NCBI GenBank assembly: GCA_003635255.1
Contig: PYJC01000173.1
Coordinates: 1 to 64,000 of the forward strand
Origin: Candidatus Poribacteria bacterium
Lineage (GTDB): Bacteria; Poribacteria; WGA-4E; WGA-3G
Reading direction: 5' to 3'
Length of the DNA stretch: 64,000 bases
A model generated the notes under the pieces. That model was not told where the DNA came from and ran no database searches. It saw only the letters and a program-made list of their open reading frames with translations. Position 1 is the first letter of the stretch. Every line of letters starts with the position of its first letter. Positions 16,832 to 24,723 of the stretch are shown here, in pieces. The translations under genes and the position numbers were made by a program.

Positions 16832-18040
16832 ATGGCTGAAGTGAATCTACGAGTCGGTACTGACTACGAAACTGAAGATATAGCGTATATCCGAGCAACT
16901 GGTTCTCGTGCCGTGTTTATCTGTGGGAAACGAGGTTCCGGAAAAAGTTACACACTCGGCGTGATTGTTGAAGAATTGTTCGCGCAGGAACGCGGAAAAG
17001 CCGTTCTGATTATTGCCGATCCAATGGGTATTTATCACACGATGGTTTCAGCGAACGAAAGCCAATCGGATGAAGTGCGACAGGCGGGATTGCTGACCGA
17101 AGGATTTCCTGTCCGCTTGATTGTTCCGGGTGATCCACTCGCCTGTTTCGGAGACGCTCAAATAGTTAACAGGCTACAAACGAACGGCGTTGAGGTAACA
17201 TCGCTCTGGATTAACGCGCATGATCTATCGGCAGATGCATGGTGTGAATTGTTTGATTTGGAAATCAACAATGCTATGGGGATAGCAATGTGGCGGGCGG
17301 TGGATACCCTCCATGAAACTCATGAACATTTCAATATTTCAGATATCCTTGCAAGTCTCCGTAAAGATACACGAGCAAAGAGTACAACTGTAGAGGCATT
17401 GGAAAATCGCTTGACAGCTGCCCAAAGATGGGGATTTTTCTCTGAAGAATCAACCGACTTAACTGATGTATTTTCGCTGGAACACATTAACGTCTTAGAT
17501 TTGAGTGTTGTTGATGCGGGGACAAAAGGATTGCGAAACTTGGTCTTAGATATTGTTGCGCGGCGGTTGTTTACAGAACGAACACGGATGCGTCGTCGCG
17601 AAGAATTTGGAATGGAAACAAGTCTGCCTCGAGTTTGGATGGCGATTGACGAAGCGCATCAGTTTGTTCCTCAAAGTAGGGCATCTTTGTGTAAAGAGAT
17701 GTTAATCCGTTGGGTTAAAGAGGGGCGGCAGCCGGGACTGAGCCTTATTGTTGCTACCCAACAACCCTCTGCAATTGATTCTGAATTGCTTTCCCAGTGC
17801 GACTTGATTATGGCACATAAAATTACAACGTGGGACGATATCAATGCACTTGATCGATTGAGTGCAACATACATGGAAGGCGATTTGAAGGGATATATTC
17901 GACAACTTAACCGTCGTGGTGAGGCACTTCTGGTTGACGATGAGACCGAGTCAGTTGATACAATTCGCGTCCGCCCGCGGCGCAGTGCGCATGGCGGGGC
18001 TGAAATTCAGGAAAAAACAGCGAGTCGCTCCTTTTTCTAA
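16832..18040 (+). CDS. HerA-like hexameric ATPase/translocase
   Basis: The protein has 402 residues. The Walker A motif is GKRGSGKS (32-39), and Walker B is VWMAIDEAHQFVP near residue 270. It is followed by the typical HerA segment ATQQPSAIDSELLSQCD and a C-terminal GEALLVDDE strand. HerA-FtsK ATPases pump double-stranded DNA and in defence islands work with nucleases or PglZ-type partners. No nuclease domain is fused here and none is encoded next door, so the effector, if any, is not obvious. It is the last gene of the island, and the next gene is convergent. Confidence 0.8.
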   Translation: MAEVNLRVGTDYETEDIAYIRATGSRAVFICGKRGSGKSYTLGVIVEELFAQERGKAVLIIADPMGIYHTMVSANESQSDEVRQAGLLTEGFPVRLIVPGDPLACFGDAQIVNRLQTNGVEVTSLWINAHDLSADAWCELFDLEINNAMGIAMWRAVDTLHETHEHFNISDILASLRKDTRAKSTTVEALENRLTAAQRWGFFSEESTDLTDVFSLEHINVLDLSVVDAGTKGLRNLVLDIVARRLFTERTRMRRREEFGMETSLPRVWMAIDEAHQFVPQSRASLCKEMLIRWVKEGRQPGLSLIVATQQPSAIDSELLSQCDLIMAHKITTWDDINALDRLSATYMEGDLKGYIRQLNRRGEALLVDDETESVDTIRVRPRRSAHGGAEIQEKTASRSFF

Positions 18041-18099
18041 TAGGCTATCTGTAGACAGTCAGTAAAAGGGTGAATGCGGAATCTACCCTTACATTGGCA

Positions 18100-19428
18100 C
18101 TACACCATCTCACGCGCAGGATAGTGCTTGTCACCCGGTGATACATCCGTCGGATCGTTCAGCACAGCCGTTTCCGGTGGTACCATAATCTGGTTCTCGT
18201 TCACCGGATCATCAGTCTCTGTGCGCCATTGTGCTAAACGGTTTCGCATCTCTGCCAAGACCTCCGCATAATTAGGATCCCCGGCAAGGTTATGCGCCTC
18301 CGACGCATCGAATACGACATCGTACAACCGCTCCGATTCAACTGGATCATCACCCCAACCGTGCGCCATCATAAAAGTTTTACTGATGCTATCGTCGCAG
18401 TTCGGCAGTGCCCACTTCTCCGCGTTGTCATAACGTCGTATATATTTCCACCGCTTCGTTCGGACGGCACGCTGCGGTTCGTAACAGCAGTGATAGTTGA
18501 CTTCAGCGAAGATGGCATCGCGGACATCGTCTGCCTCGCCGCTAACCAAGGGTAAAAGTGAAGTGCCTTGTAACCATGCGGGCGCTTCGATCCCTACTAA
18601 TTCACAGATCGTCGGGAACAGGTCAATTTGGCTCACCAACCCATCCACAACTTGCCCGCCACCGAAACCACCGGGACCGCGGACAATCAGCATTACACCG
18701 ATACCGTGATCGCTCAGATGGCATTTCATTCGAGGGAAAGCAAGCCCGTGATCGGTCGTGCAGATTACAAGCGTGTTTTCAGCGATTCCATTTTCCTCAA
18801 GTGCGTTAAAAACTATGCCCATCTTCTCGTCCAGTCTACGGGCTGAATCTATATATTCTGCCATATCTTGTCGGGTGACAGGCGTATCCGGGAAGGGTGC
18901 TGGCGGTTTCACATAGCGCGGATCTGTTTTCGGTTCACCCTCTGGCTGCGGGTCAAACCCTTTTCCACGTCGATGCGTCTCTCCGAAACCGATATCCAAG
19001 AAGAACGGCGCATCGCGGTTTTCAGCGATGAAGTCGCGTGCGCGTTCTTCCGCGCCTGCGGATCTGTTATTTTCCGCTAAAATCTGTTGGTAACCTGTTT
19101 CTTTGACATCTCGAACAACGTGTTGGAATCCTGCTAAGGCAGTGACATACCCGGCTTGATTTAAGGTATAAGTTATGAGATGCTCCGGTACGGGGAGGTT
19201 CCAACCACGGTTTGCCAACCCACCCATACCGCAGCTATGTGCCCACTGTCCAGTGAGGAGTGCGGCACGCGACGGTGAACAGGTAGGGTTCGCACAGAAT
19301 GCGTTTCGGAACACCACACCTTCCTCCGCCAGTTCTTGTATGTTCGGTGTCGGAATCGCGTGTCCGTAGGGCTGTACATACCGCCCTGTATCGTGTGAAT
19401 GAATATAGATTATATTTGGTTTGTTCAT
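18100..19428 (-). CDS. Sulfatase (arylsulfatase A family)
   Basis: The protein has 442 residues. NPTCSPSRAALLTG carries the CxPSR motif; C50 is the residue converted to formylglycine. Other landmarks are MNKPNIIYIHSHDTGRYV (metal-binding region, with SHD in place of the usual DD), TTDHGLAFPRMKCHLSDHG and KWKYIRR. There is no signal peptide, so a cytosolic enzyme is suggested. Such sulfatases remove sulfate from polysaccharides or other esters. It faces the HerA-like gene tail-to-tail. A formylglycine-enzyme-like gene lies at 23905 but lacks one key cysteine. Confidence 0.88.
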   Translation of the reverse strand: MNKPNIIYIHSHDTGRYVQPYGHAIPTPNIQELAEEGVVFRNAFCANPTCSPSRAALLTGQWAHSCGMGGLANRGWNLPVPEHLITYTLNQAGYVTALAGFQHVVRDVKETGYQQILAENNRSAGAEERARDFIAENRDAPFFLDIGFGETHRRGKGFDPQPEGEPKTDPRYVKPPAPFPDTPVTRQDMAEYIDSARRLDEKMGIVFNALEENGIAENTLVICTTDHGLAFPRMKCHLSDHGIGVMLIVRGPGGFGGGQVVDGLVSQIDLFPTICELVGIEAPAWLQGTSLLPLVSGEADDVRDAIFAEVNYHCCYEPQRAVRTKRWKYIRRYDNAEKWALPNCDDSISKTFMMAHGWGDDPVESERLYDVVFDASEAHNLAGDPNYAEVLAEMRNRLAQWRTETDDPVNENQIMVPPETAVLNDPTDVSPGDKHYPAREMV

Positions 19429-19519
19429 ATTTTCATATTTTCAGTGCGTACAAAGCCTGTTATAGTAAAATCCGAAAATAAGTTTACAGTTCATCAGGGA
19501 ACAAACACCCTACCACCGC

Positions 19520-19542
19520 TGGCGAGGATTGTATCCTCGCCA
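19520..19542. repeat. Hairpin repeat, TGGCGAGG family
   Basis: TGGCGAGGAT (19520-19529), loop TGT, ATCCTCGCCA (19533-19542): a perfect 10-bp stem. It is followed by GGTAATTACGGGTTTTACTATA, in which only the first 20 bases need matching, much as after the hairpin at 61965. It is not a terminator, since no T run follows directly. Confidence 0.8.
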
Positions 19543-19709
19543 TTTTATGAGTGTATAGGTAATTACGGGTTTTACTATAACAGATCAAGACGAATATGGT
19601 AGACAAAGACGACTAATATTACTTGATAGATAAGTTGAGTGTATAGTAAGACGTTAAAAAAGTCAAGAAATTTTTTATCAAAGTCCACTTTTTGAGGATG
19701 GCGTAATCA

Positions 19710-20753
19710 CTAACGCCGCGGTATAGGTGGATTTGCCTTGTAAATCTCCGTTAGCAGGTTCATGGCGTGCAACGACTCTTCCTTGCCGTATTGCGGACAC
19801 TGATGCAGACCGGCAGCGAGGCAGCGGTGAATCGCTTCGGCTTGGTACAGGAAACCGTGCTGATTTGGGGAGGCATTTCGCATGCGCACCGTTCTCGGTA
19901 ACGGATACTCGAAGGTGTGTAACGGGGCAGGTGCGTTCCCTGTTCTATATTGCGAAGGCACGCCATTTGGTGGCGGTATTCGGATAGAGAGACGCGTCGG
20001 GCAGTGTGCCGGACGCTCAAGGGTAATCCGTCCTTTTGTGCCGACGAGTTCTGTCACTTCTGGTAACTCGGAATTACGGGGTGGGAAGGTCAATATTGCA
20101 CACTTATCCTCACCAAATTCCACAATCGCACCGCGGGCATATCTACCCGTTGCGACAATTGATGTCGGCACTGCATCCGGACCAAAGCCGAGTGGGACAG
20201 CCTGAATCGTATAGATCGGATCGAAAAAGTCGGACTGCACGAGGACGACTTCACCGATGGTACCATTCTCAATTTCGGTTCGCGCATGTTCCACCGCAGG
20301 GAAGAAGCGAGTCCAGACCCCGTCCTGTAGCATCACACCTTTCTCTTCAGCAGCAGCATACATTTCCCGCGCCTCAGAGAGATTCTCAGCGAACGGTTTT
20401 TCGCACAAAACGTGTTTGCCAGCTGCAATCGCGAGAAGGGTATGCGCCTTGTGCAGTCGGTTAATCGTGCCAATGTATACAATATCCACGTCGTCGGCTG
20501 CGACCATTTCTGTGTAGTTGCCGTAGGCGGTAGCGACCCCATATTGCCTTGCGAATTCTTTCGCTCGATTGAGTTCGCGTGCTGCCACAGCCGTTACAGT
20601 CGCGCCTTCGCAGGCGTGTAAAGCCTCTACCCACATCCCTGAAATCCTACCCGCACCGAGGATGCCCCAACGTAACGGAAAAGCGACATCTGCAGCGTTT
20701 GTAAGACCCCGGCGAATGTCCAGCGGTGTTGAAGGAGATATATTGTTTGTCAT
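19710..20753 (-). CDS. Gfo/Idh/MocA family oxidoreductase
   Basis: The protein has 347 residues. The NAD(P) Rossmann turn is GILGAGRISG (30-39), and the family motif EKP stands at 118-120 in HVLCEKPFAEN. Then come GVWTRFFPAVEHAR and the C-terminal substrate domain. The pattern is closest to the dimeric dihydrodiol dehydrogenase / 1,5-anhydro-sugar branch, but the substrate is uncertain. An N-terminal extension of about 25 residues precedes the Rossmann fold. The neighbouring zinc dehydrogenase and sulfatase on the same strand suggest sugar catabolism. Confidence 0.88.
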   Translation of the reverse strand: MTNNISPSTPLDIRRGLTNAADVAFPLRWGILGAGRISGMWVEALHACEGATVTAVAARELNRAKEFARQYGVATAYGNYTEMVAADDVDIVYIGTINRLHKAHTLLAIAAGKHVLCEKPFAENLSEAREMYAAAEEKGVMLQDGVWTRFFPAVEHARTEIENGTIGEVVLVQSDFFDPIYTIQAVPLGFGPDAVPTSIVATGRYARGAIVEFGEDKCAILTFPPRNSELPEVTELVGTKGRITLERPAHCPTRLSIRIPPPNGVPSQYRTGNAPAPLHTFEYPLPRTVRMRNASPNQHGFLYQAEAIHRCLAAGLHQCPQYGKEESLHAMNLLTEIYKANPPIPRR

Positions 20754-20767
20754 AACGATCCATCTTA

Positions 20768-20804
20768 AAGTCCCCCTGATAAGGGGGATTTAGGGGGTTA
20801 GAGA
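20768..20804. repeat. CCCCCTGATAAGGGGG repeat
   Basis: The palindrome TCCCCCTGATAAGGGGGA is followed by TTTAGGGGGTTA. Two further copies lie at 22378-22440. It is a dispersed repeat located between two genes. Confidence 0.75.
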
Positions 20805-20876
20805 ACTAAAATATCAACATTTTTGGTGAAATATATCACTTTTCTTTTGGATGCAATTTGCGTAAGACCTGAATCC

Positions 20877-21890
20877 CTATTTCCACGGATCAAGAACAAC
20901 TTTTCCGCAGTCATGTGTACACTGCAACGTCCATGCCTCCTGAATCTGGCGCATAGCGAAGGCGTGTGTGATGAATGTATCCAGCTGCGCTTTCATCTGT
21001 GTAATCATCCGTATCATGGCAGGTGTGCTTGCAAGGTCGTAATGCCGCGTGCCGTGTAATGTCAAGCCTTTATTGATAATCTCACCACCCTGAATTGTCA
21101 CTTCACCGATACCACCGATCAATGAGATATGTCCTTTTGGACGTGTTGCCTTAATTAATAATTGGAGTGCTGCGGCAGCCGCTGAGCACTCTATACCTTT
21201 ATCTGGACCTCTGCCATCGGTCAAATCCCGAATCTGATCGGCGGCATCCTCATCTTGTGGATTGACAACTTCGGCTGCACCGAGTTTTTTCGCGAGGGCT
21301 GCACGATACGGGTGACTTTCAACAGCGATGACGCGTGCACCTCTATACACAGCATTAATCACACCACCAAGCCCAATAGGTCCCATCCCCGCGATTAGGA
21401 CGGTATCAAGCGCGTTGACATTCATTAACCGCATGGCATTAAACGTCGATCCAAGCCCACAACACGCCATTCCGGCGTGATGATAGGAGAGATCTTCTGG
21501 AATAGGCACTAACTGCCAGTCTTTTTTAAGGATGTACTGCGCAAAAGTTGTTGTCACGCCAGTCTGTTCGGGAATGTTTGGGGGCTTATGATCGTCCTGG
21601 CAGTGGGCATATTCGCCTGTCAGGCAGAGGGAACACTTTCCACAGGGGTAATGTGGCATCACGACAACGCGGTCGCCTACCTTGACGGTCCCTTCTTGTG
21701 CGATTTCTACCACTTCACCAGCGGCTTCATGTCCGAAACTCTCGCTCGTCCCTTCATTTTTGAAGCCTTTGTATTCCGTACACATAGGTGCTGAATGAAT
21801 TTTAACGACGACGAACTCACCTTTCGCAACTGGGTCCGGTTTGTCAATTAAGCCAGCACTTTCGGGACCGAATTTTGCAACAACTTTCAT
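20877..21890 (-). CDS. Zinc-dependent alcohol dehydrogenase (MDR superfamily)
   Basis: The protein has 337 residues; its ATG is preceded by GGAGATCCTC. Catalytic zinc ligands are C37 and H54/E55 (SFGHE). The structural zinc ligands C83, C86, C89 and C97 read CGKCSLCLTGEYAHC. The nucleotide-binding turn is AGMGPIGLG (~168-176). The C37 context (SAPMCTEY) differs from the GxCGSD of the paralogue at 5573, so a different substrate is likely. Downstream on the same strand are the oxidoreductase and the sulfatase; the 123-base gap to the oxidoreductase holds a repeat. Confidence 0.88.
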   Translation of the reverse strand: MKVVAKFGPESAGLIDKPDPVAKGEFVVVKIHSAPMCTEYKGFKNEGTSESFGHEAAGEVVEIAQEGTVKVGDRVVVMPHYPCGKCSLCLTGEYAHCQDDHKPPNIPEQTGVTTTFAQYILKKDWQLVPIPEDLSYHHAGMACCGLGSTFNAMRLMNVNALDTVLIAGMGPIGLGGVINAVYRGARVIAVESHPYRAALAKKLGAAEVVNPQDEDAADQIRDLTDGRGPDKGIECSAAAAALQLLIKATRPKGHISLIGGIGEVTIQGGEIINKGLTLHGTRHYDLASTPAMIRMITQMKAQLDTFITHAFAMRQIQEAWTLQCTHDCGKVVLDPWK

Positions 21891-21962
21891 GAGGATCTCC
21901 GCTTTTTTGTCGGGGTTTGCTTCCGACGACTGTGTTCCGACTGACCGATATTCTTTCGTGTA

Positions 21963-22337
21963 TCAAAATGGGCTACCGTGTTTATGGAAACCATTGGCAA
22001 CAGCTAACACGACCAAAGCAATCATCGCCAGTCCGAAAAGCCCGAGCGCGACGTAAAGATCGAGGTTCCCTTGGAAAGCGAAACTTTTTTCCAGACGTTC
22101 ATTTCCGGATTGCCGAGCCTTTTTCGTTAGTACCTGCTTATCATAAGTTGTCAGTTTCTGATCGCCCGGGGATGCGAGTGCTGCCCGTTGGTCGAGAAAC
22201 CGTTGAATCCGCCATGATTGCCACTTCCGCAATAAGAATCGGCACAAGATAACAGTGCCAGTGGTCGCGAATAGAACTATTGCTCCGATACACCAATCTG
22301 TCAAAGGCAGATGCCAAGGTAGATGCTTACCATCCAT
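21963..22337 (-). CDS. Small membrane protein, two helices
   Basis: The protein has 124 residues; its ATG follows AAAGGAAAAAATC. The segment IGAIVLFATTGTVILCRFLL (~17-36) and the C-terminal LDLYVALGLFGLAMIALVVL (~92-111) are membrane spans, separated by a basic loop of about 55 residues. No family is recognised. It lies 72 bases upstream of the zinc dehydrogenase on the same strand and may be co-transcribed. Confidence 0.6.
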   Translation of the reverse strand: MDGKHLPWHLPLTDWCIGAIVLFATTGTVILCRFLLRKWQSWRIQRFLDQRAALASPGDQKLTTYDKQVLTKKARQSGNERLEKSFAFQGNLDLYVALGLFGLAMIALVVLAVANGFHKHGSPF

Positions 22338-22377
22338 GATTTTTTCCTTTAAAGAACGCGACTATAGCGTTTTCTCA

Positions 22378-22486
22378 AAGCCCCCCTGATAAGGGGGATT
22401 TAGGGGGTTAAATTCTCAAAGTCCCCCTGATAAGGGGCGGGGAATGCCCATAAGGCATTCGTACCGTTGATTCTTTAGGGGTTAAA
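22378..22486. repeat. Repeat-rich intergenic segment
   Basis: Two more copies of the CCCCCTGATAAGGGGG-type repeat occur here, the second fused to GAATGCC-CATAA-GGCATTC (22442-22460), a 7-bp stem. The rest of 22338-22644 shows no gene. Confidence 0.7.
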
Positions 22487-22644
22487 AATATGAGATACCG
22501 CTTTTGTGCGTCCAAATGTCCAATATTTGCTCAGTTTGCGTAAGTCCTAAAATAATTGACCTATTACGAAATTATAGCAAATTTCGGGGCGTAAATCTAA
22601 TTAAATCCGTCAATTAAATGACTCGAAAAGAAAATAGATTCCAC

Positions 22645-22673
22645 TTGACATTGCGCGTCCCTTATAATAAAAT
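22645..22673 (+). promoter_or_regulatory. Promoter of the TPR/FG-GAP/DUF6785 operon
   Basis: TTGACA (22645-22650), a 17-bp spacer and TAAAAT (22668-22673). The ATG at 22686 follows after only 12 bases, implying a leader of about five bases. Confidence 0.65.
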
Positions 22674-22685
22674 AGAGCCAAATTG

Positions 22686-23885
22686 ATGCCTCAACGCGCT
22701 GTGTCAGTTATGTCATTAAGTTGTATGCAACTATTCAAATATACCTTCACGCTTCTCATATTTCTCTACATCCTGCCTGCGATGGGTACGCCACGGTTTC
22801 ATCCCGAAGCGGCGCGGTTGTATGACGCAGGGGTGCGCGCACTCACACATGGAGAAAAGGAAAAAGCGAGAACTAATTTAGAAAAGGCAGTCGAACTTGA
22901 TGGATCGATAGCCGATGCCCACTGCGTTTTGGGAATGATTTATAAAGGTGCCGAGGAAGTGCATGCCGCAGCTGAAGCGTTTCAACGGGCAACAATCGCC
23001 GATGAAAACTATATTGAGGCGTATTGTGAGTTGGGTGATATACTGCTCATCCACTTAGGCGACTCCGCACAGGCGATACAAGTTCTACAGCAGGCAATAG
23101 CGATGGATGCCGACCATGCGCGTGCGAGGACCCTATTAGGCATCGCCTATTTTCGTGATAATCGAACCGATGCTGCCGTTAGTGAACTTCAACATGCTAT
23201 TAAACTTGATCCGACTTTAAAGACAGCACATTACACGCTCGGTACGGCTTTGCTTCAGAAGGAGGCGTGGCAATCCGCTATTGATACTTTCAAAGAACTG
23301 ATTGAAATTGATCCATTCCACGCAAAGGCACACTTTAGTTTAGGCACAACGTACCGTCGTATCGGTGAAATGGAAGCGGCGCAGGAGAATTTACAACGTT
23401 TTGAAGTGCTGTCTATTGAAGAAGAAAAGCTGACACATCTCAGAAAATTCGTGCAACAAAACCCTACGAATGCCGAAGCGTGGTACCGGCTCGGCAGACG
23501 CCAACTGAAGCGGGAATTATGGCAGGATGCAACACAATCTTTGGAACGTTACGTCACACTTGCACCACAAGAGACCCGTGGTTATGAAGCACTCGGTTAT
23601 GTCCAGTTTCGGCGGCAGAATTATCCACAGGCGAAAACAATGTATGAGAAGGTAATTGCACATAAGCCGAATGTCGCTACTTACCGGAACAGTCTCGGTG
23701 GGGTTTATTTGATGTTGGAAGATTATACTGAAGCGATTGAGCAATACCAAACTGCCATCCACTTACAACCAACGGAACCGCGTTTTTATCTCAATCTTTC
23801 TAAGGCTTACGAACTTGCTGGTGCCCCCGCGGAAGCCGCGAAGATCTATCAAGAATATGAGCGTCTTACGTCAAAATCCAAGTAA
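22686..23885 (+). CDS. Exported TPR-repeat protein
   Basis: The protein has 399 residues from ATG 22686. A hydrophobic signal segment (LFKYTFTLLIFLYILPAMG, ~17-35) is followed by about ten tetratricopeptide repeats, such as ADAHCVLGMIYKGAEE, ARTLLGIAYFRDNRTDAA, AHYTLGTALLQKEAWQSA and FYLNLSKAYELAGAPAEAA. TPRs are protein-binding scaffolds. It opens a four-gene operon ending in a DUF6785-type membrane protein. No Shine-Dalgarno sequence is visible, consistent with the promoter lying almost on the start codon. A later start at ATG 22725 (MQLFKYTF) is possible. Confidence 0.82.
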   Translation: MPQRAVSVMSLSCMQLFKYTFTLLIFLYILPAMGTPRFHPEAARLYDAGVRALTHGEKEKARTNLEKAVELDGSIADAHCVLGMIYKGAEEVHAAAEAFQRATIADENYIEAYCELGDILLIHLGDSAQAIQVLQQAIAMDADHARARTLLGIAYFRDNRTDAAVSELQHAIKLDPTLKTAHYTLGTALLQKEAWQSAIDTFKELIEIDPFHAKAHFSLGTTYRRIGEMEAAQENLQRFEVLSIEEEKLTHLRKFVQQNPTNAEAWYRLGRRQLKRELWQDATQSLERYVTLAPQETRGYEALGYVQFRRQNYPQAKTMYEKVIAHKPNVATYRNSLGGVYLMLEDYTEAIEQYQTAIHLQPTEPRFYLNLSKAYELAGAPAEAAKIYQEYERLTSKSK

Positions 23886-23904
23886 AAATAAAATTATCAT
23901 AGAA

Positions 23905-24723
23905 ATGGGTCCGCGTAGCTGCCCGTTTATAGGGTTCCTCATCCTGCTTTCCGCAGTTATAGGGTTCTTACCTTGTGCGTTGGCTGAACCTGAGTTCTGT
24001 CTCATCCCTGCTGGCACCTTTACGATGGGGAGTGATGACAATCTCCCGAATGAAGCACCGGCACATAAAATCTATCTGGATGCCTACTATATCGGTAAAA
24101 CTGAGGTCACTAACGCCGAGTATTATCCGTTTTGGCTTGAAAGCGGTGGCACCGATAGTGAATATACGCCTATCAGTTATGGTGGCGAGTTCGGTACGTG
24201 GCCCGAGATTTCAAAAACGAAGCCCGACCATCCTGTTATCGGTATTCCGTGGGATGCTGCTGTTGCCTATGCGGCGTGGCGAGGTATGCGGTTGCCTACC
24301 GAAGCAGAATGGGAAAAAGCTGCACGGGGAACGAATGCTAAGCGGTGGCCCTGGGGGAATACCTTCACACAACGCATCAAAGGGACGACTGTCCACGCGA
24401 ACGTTTGGCAACAGTCAGGTGCACAATTGCAACCGGTTGGCAATTATCCTACAGGGGTAAGTCCTTACGGCGCACACGATATGGCAGGTAATGTCTGGGA
24501 ATGGGTGGCAGACTGGTATTCAGAAACCTTCTACTACCGTAGTCCTGATCGAAACCCGAAGGGACCCGCGGTCGGTAGTCACCGTATTGTGAAAGGCGGT
24601 TCGTGGTTGAACCCGGAAACATTCGCAAGGTGCGCCACGCGATTCGGTCAGCACCCCGCAATCGGCACGAGTTTTATCGGATTCCGTCTCGCGAAAGATG
24701 CTACGCCCGCGTATGAAAAATAA
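23905..24723 (+). CDS. Formylglycine-generating-enzyme-like (SUMF1 fold) exported protein
   Basis: The start ATG 23905 is chosen because a signal peptide begins there (MGPRSCPFIGFLILLSAVIG), 19 bases after the TPR stop; the frame is open further upstream inside that gene. The mature part matches the FGE/SUMF1 domain: IPAGTFTMGSDDN, GKTEVTNAEYYPFWL, LPTEAEWEKAARGT, DMAGNVWEWVADWY, VKGGSWLN, IGFRLAK. In true FGE two active-site cysteines are needed; here only the one in FARCATRF is present and the partner position is not Cys. It is therefore probably a binding or structural homologue and not a sulfatase-maturing enzyme. Its end overlaps the next gene by 11 bases. Confidence 0.82.
   Translation: MGPRSCPFIGFLILLSAVIGFLPCALAEPEFCLIPAGTFTMGSDDNLPNEAPAHKIYLDAYYIGKTEVTNAEYYPFWLESGGTDSEYTPISYGGEFGTWPEISKTKPDHPVIGIPWDAAVAYAAWRGMRLPTEAEWEKAARGTNAKRWPWGNTFTQRIKGTTVHANVWQQSGAQLQPVGNYPTGVSPYGAHDMAGNVWEWVADWYSETFYYRSPDRNPKGPAVGSHRIVKGGSWLNPETFARCATRFGQHPAIGTSFIGFRLAKDATPAYEK

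Noticed and set aside
7628..18040. Canonical BREX or canonical Dpd system
   Set aside because: No PglX, BrxL, BrxA or BrxB, and no DpdB, DpdC, Dpd helicases or preQ0 genes are seen; only the ATPase, PglZ, HerA and TGT-like parts match.
20036..20464. Arg/Ser-rich + strand frame of 142 residues
   Set aside because: It overlaps the Gfo/Idh/MocA gene on the other strand and has the composition of a shadow frame.
22663..22668. TATAAT as the -10 box of the TPR operon
   Set aside because: It would leave only 12 bp to TTGACA; TAAAAT at 22668-22673 gives the usual 17-bp spacer.
23905..24723. Functional partner activating the sulfatase at 18100
   Set aside because: One of the two cysteines needed by formylglycine-generating enzyme is not present, and the protein is predicted to be exported while the sulfatase has no signal peptide.
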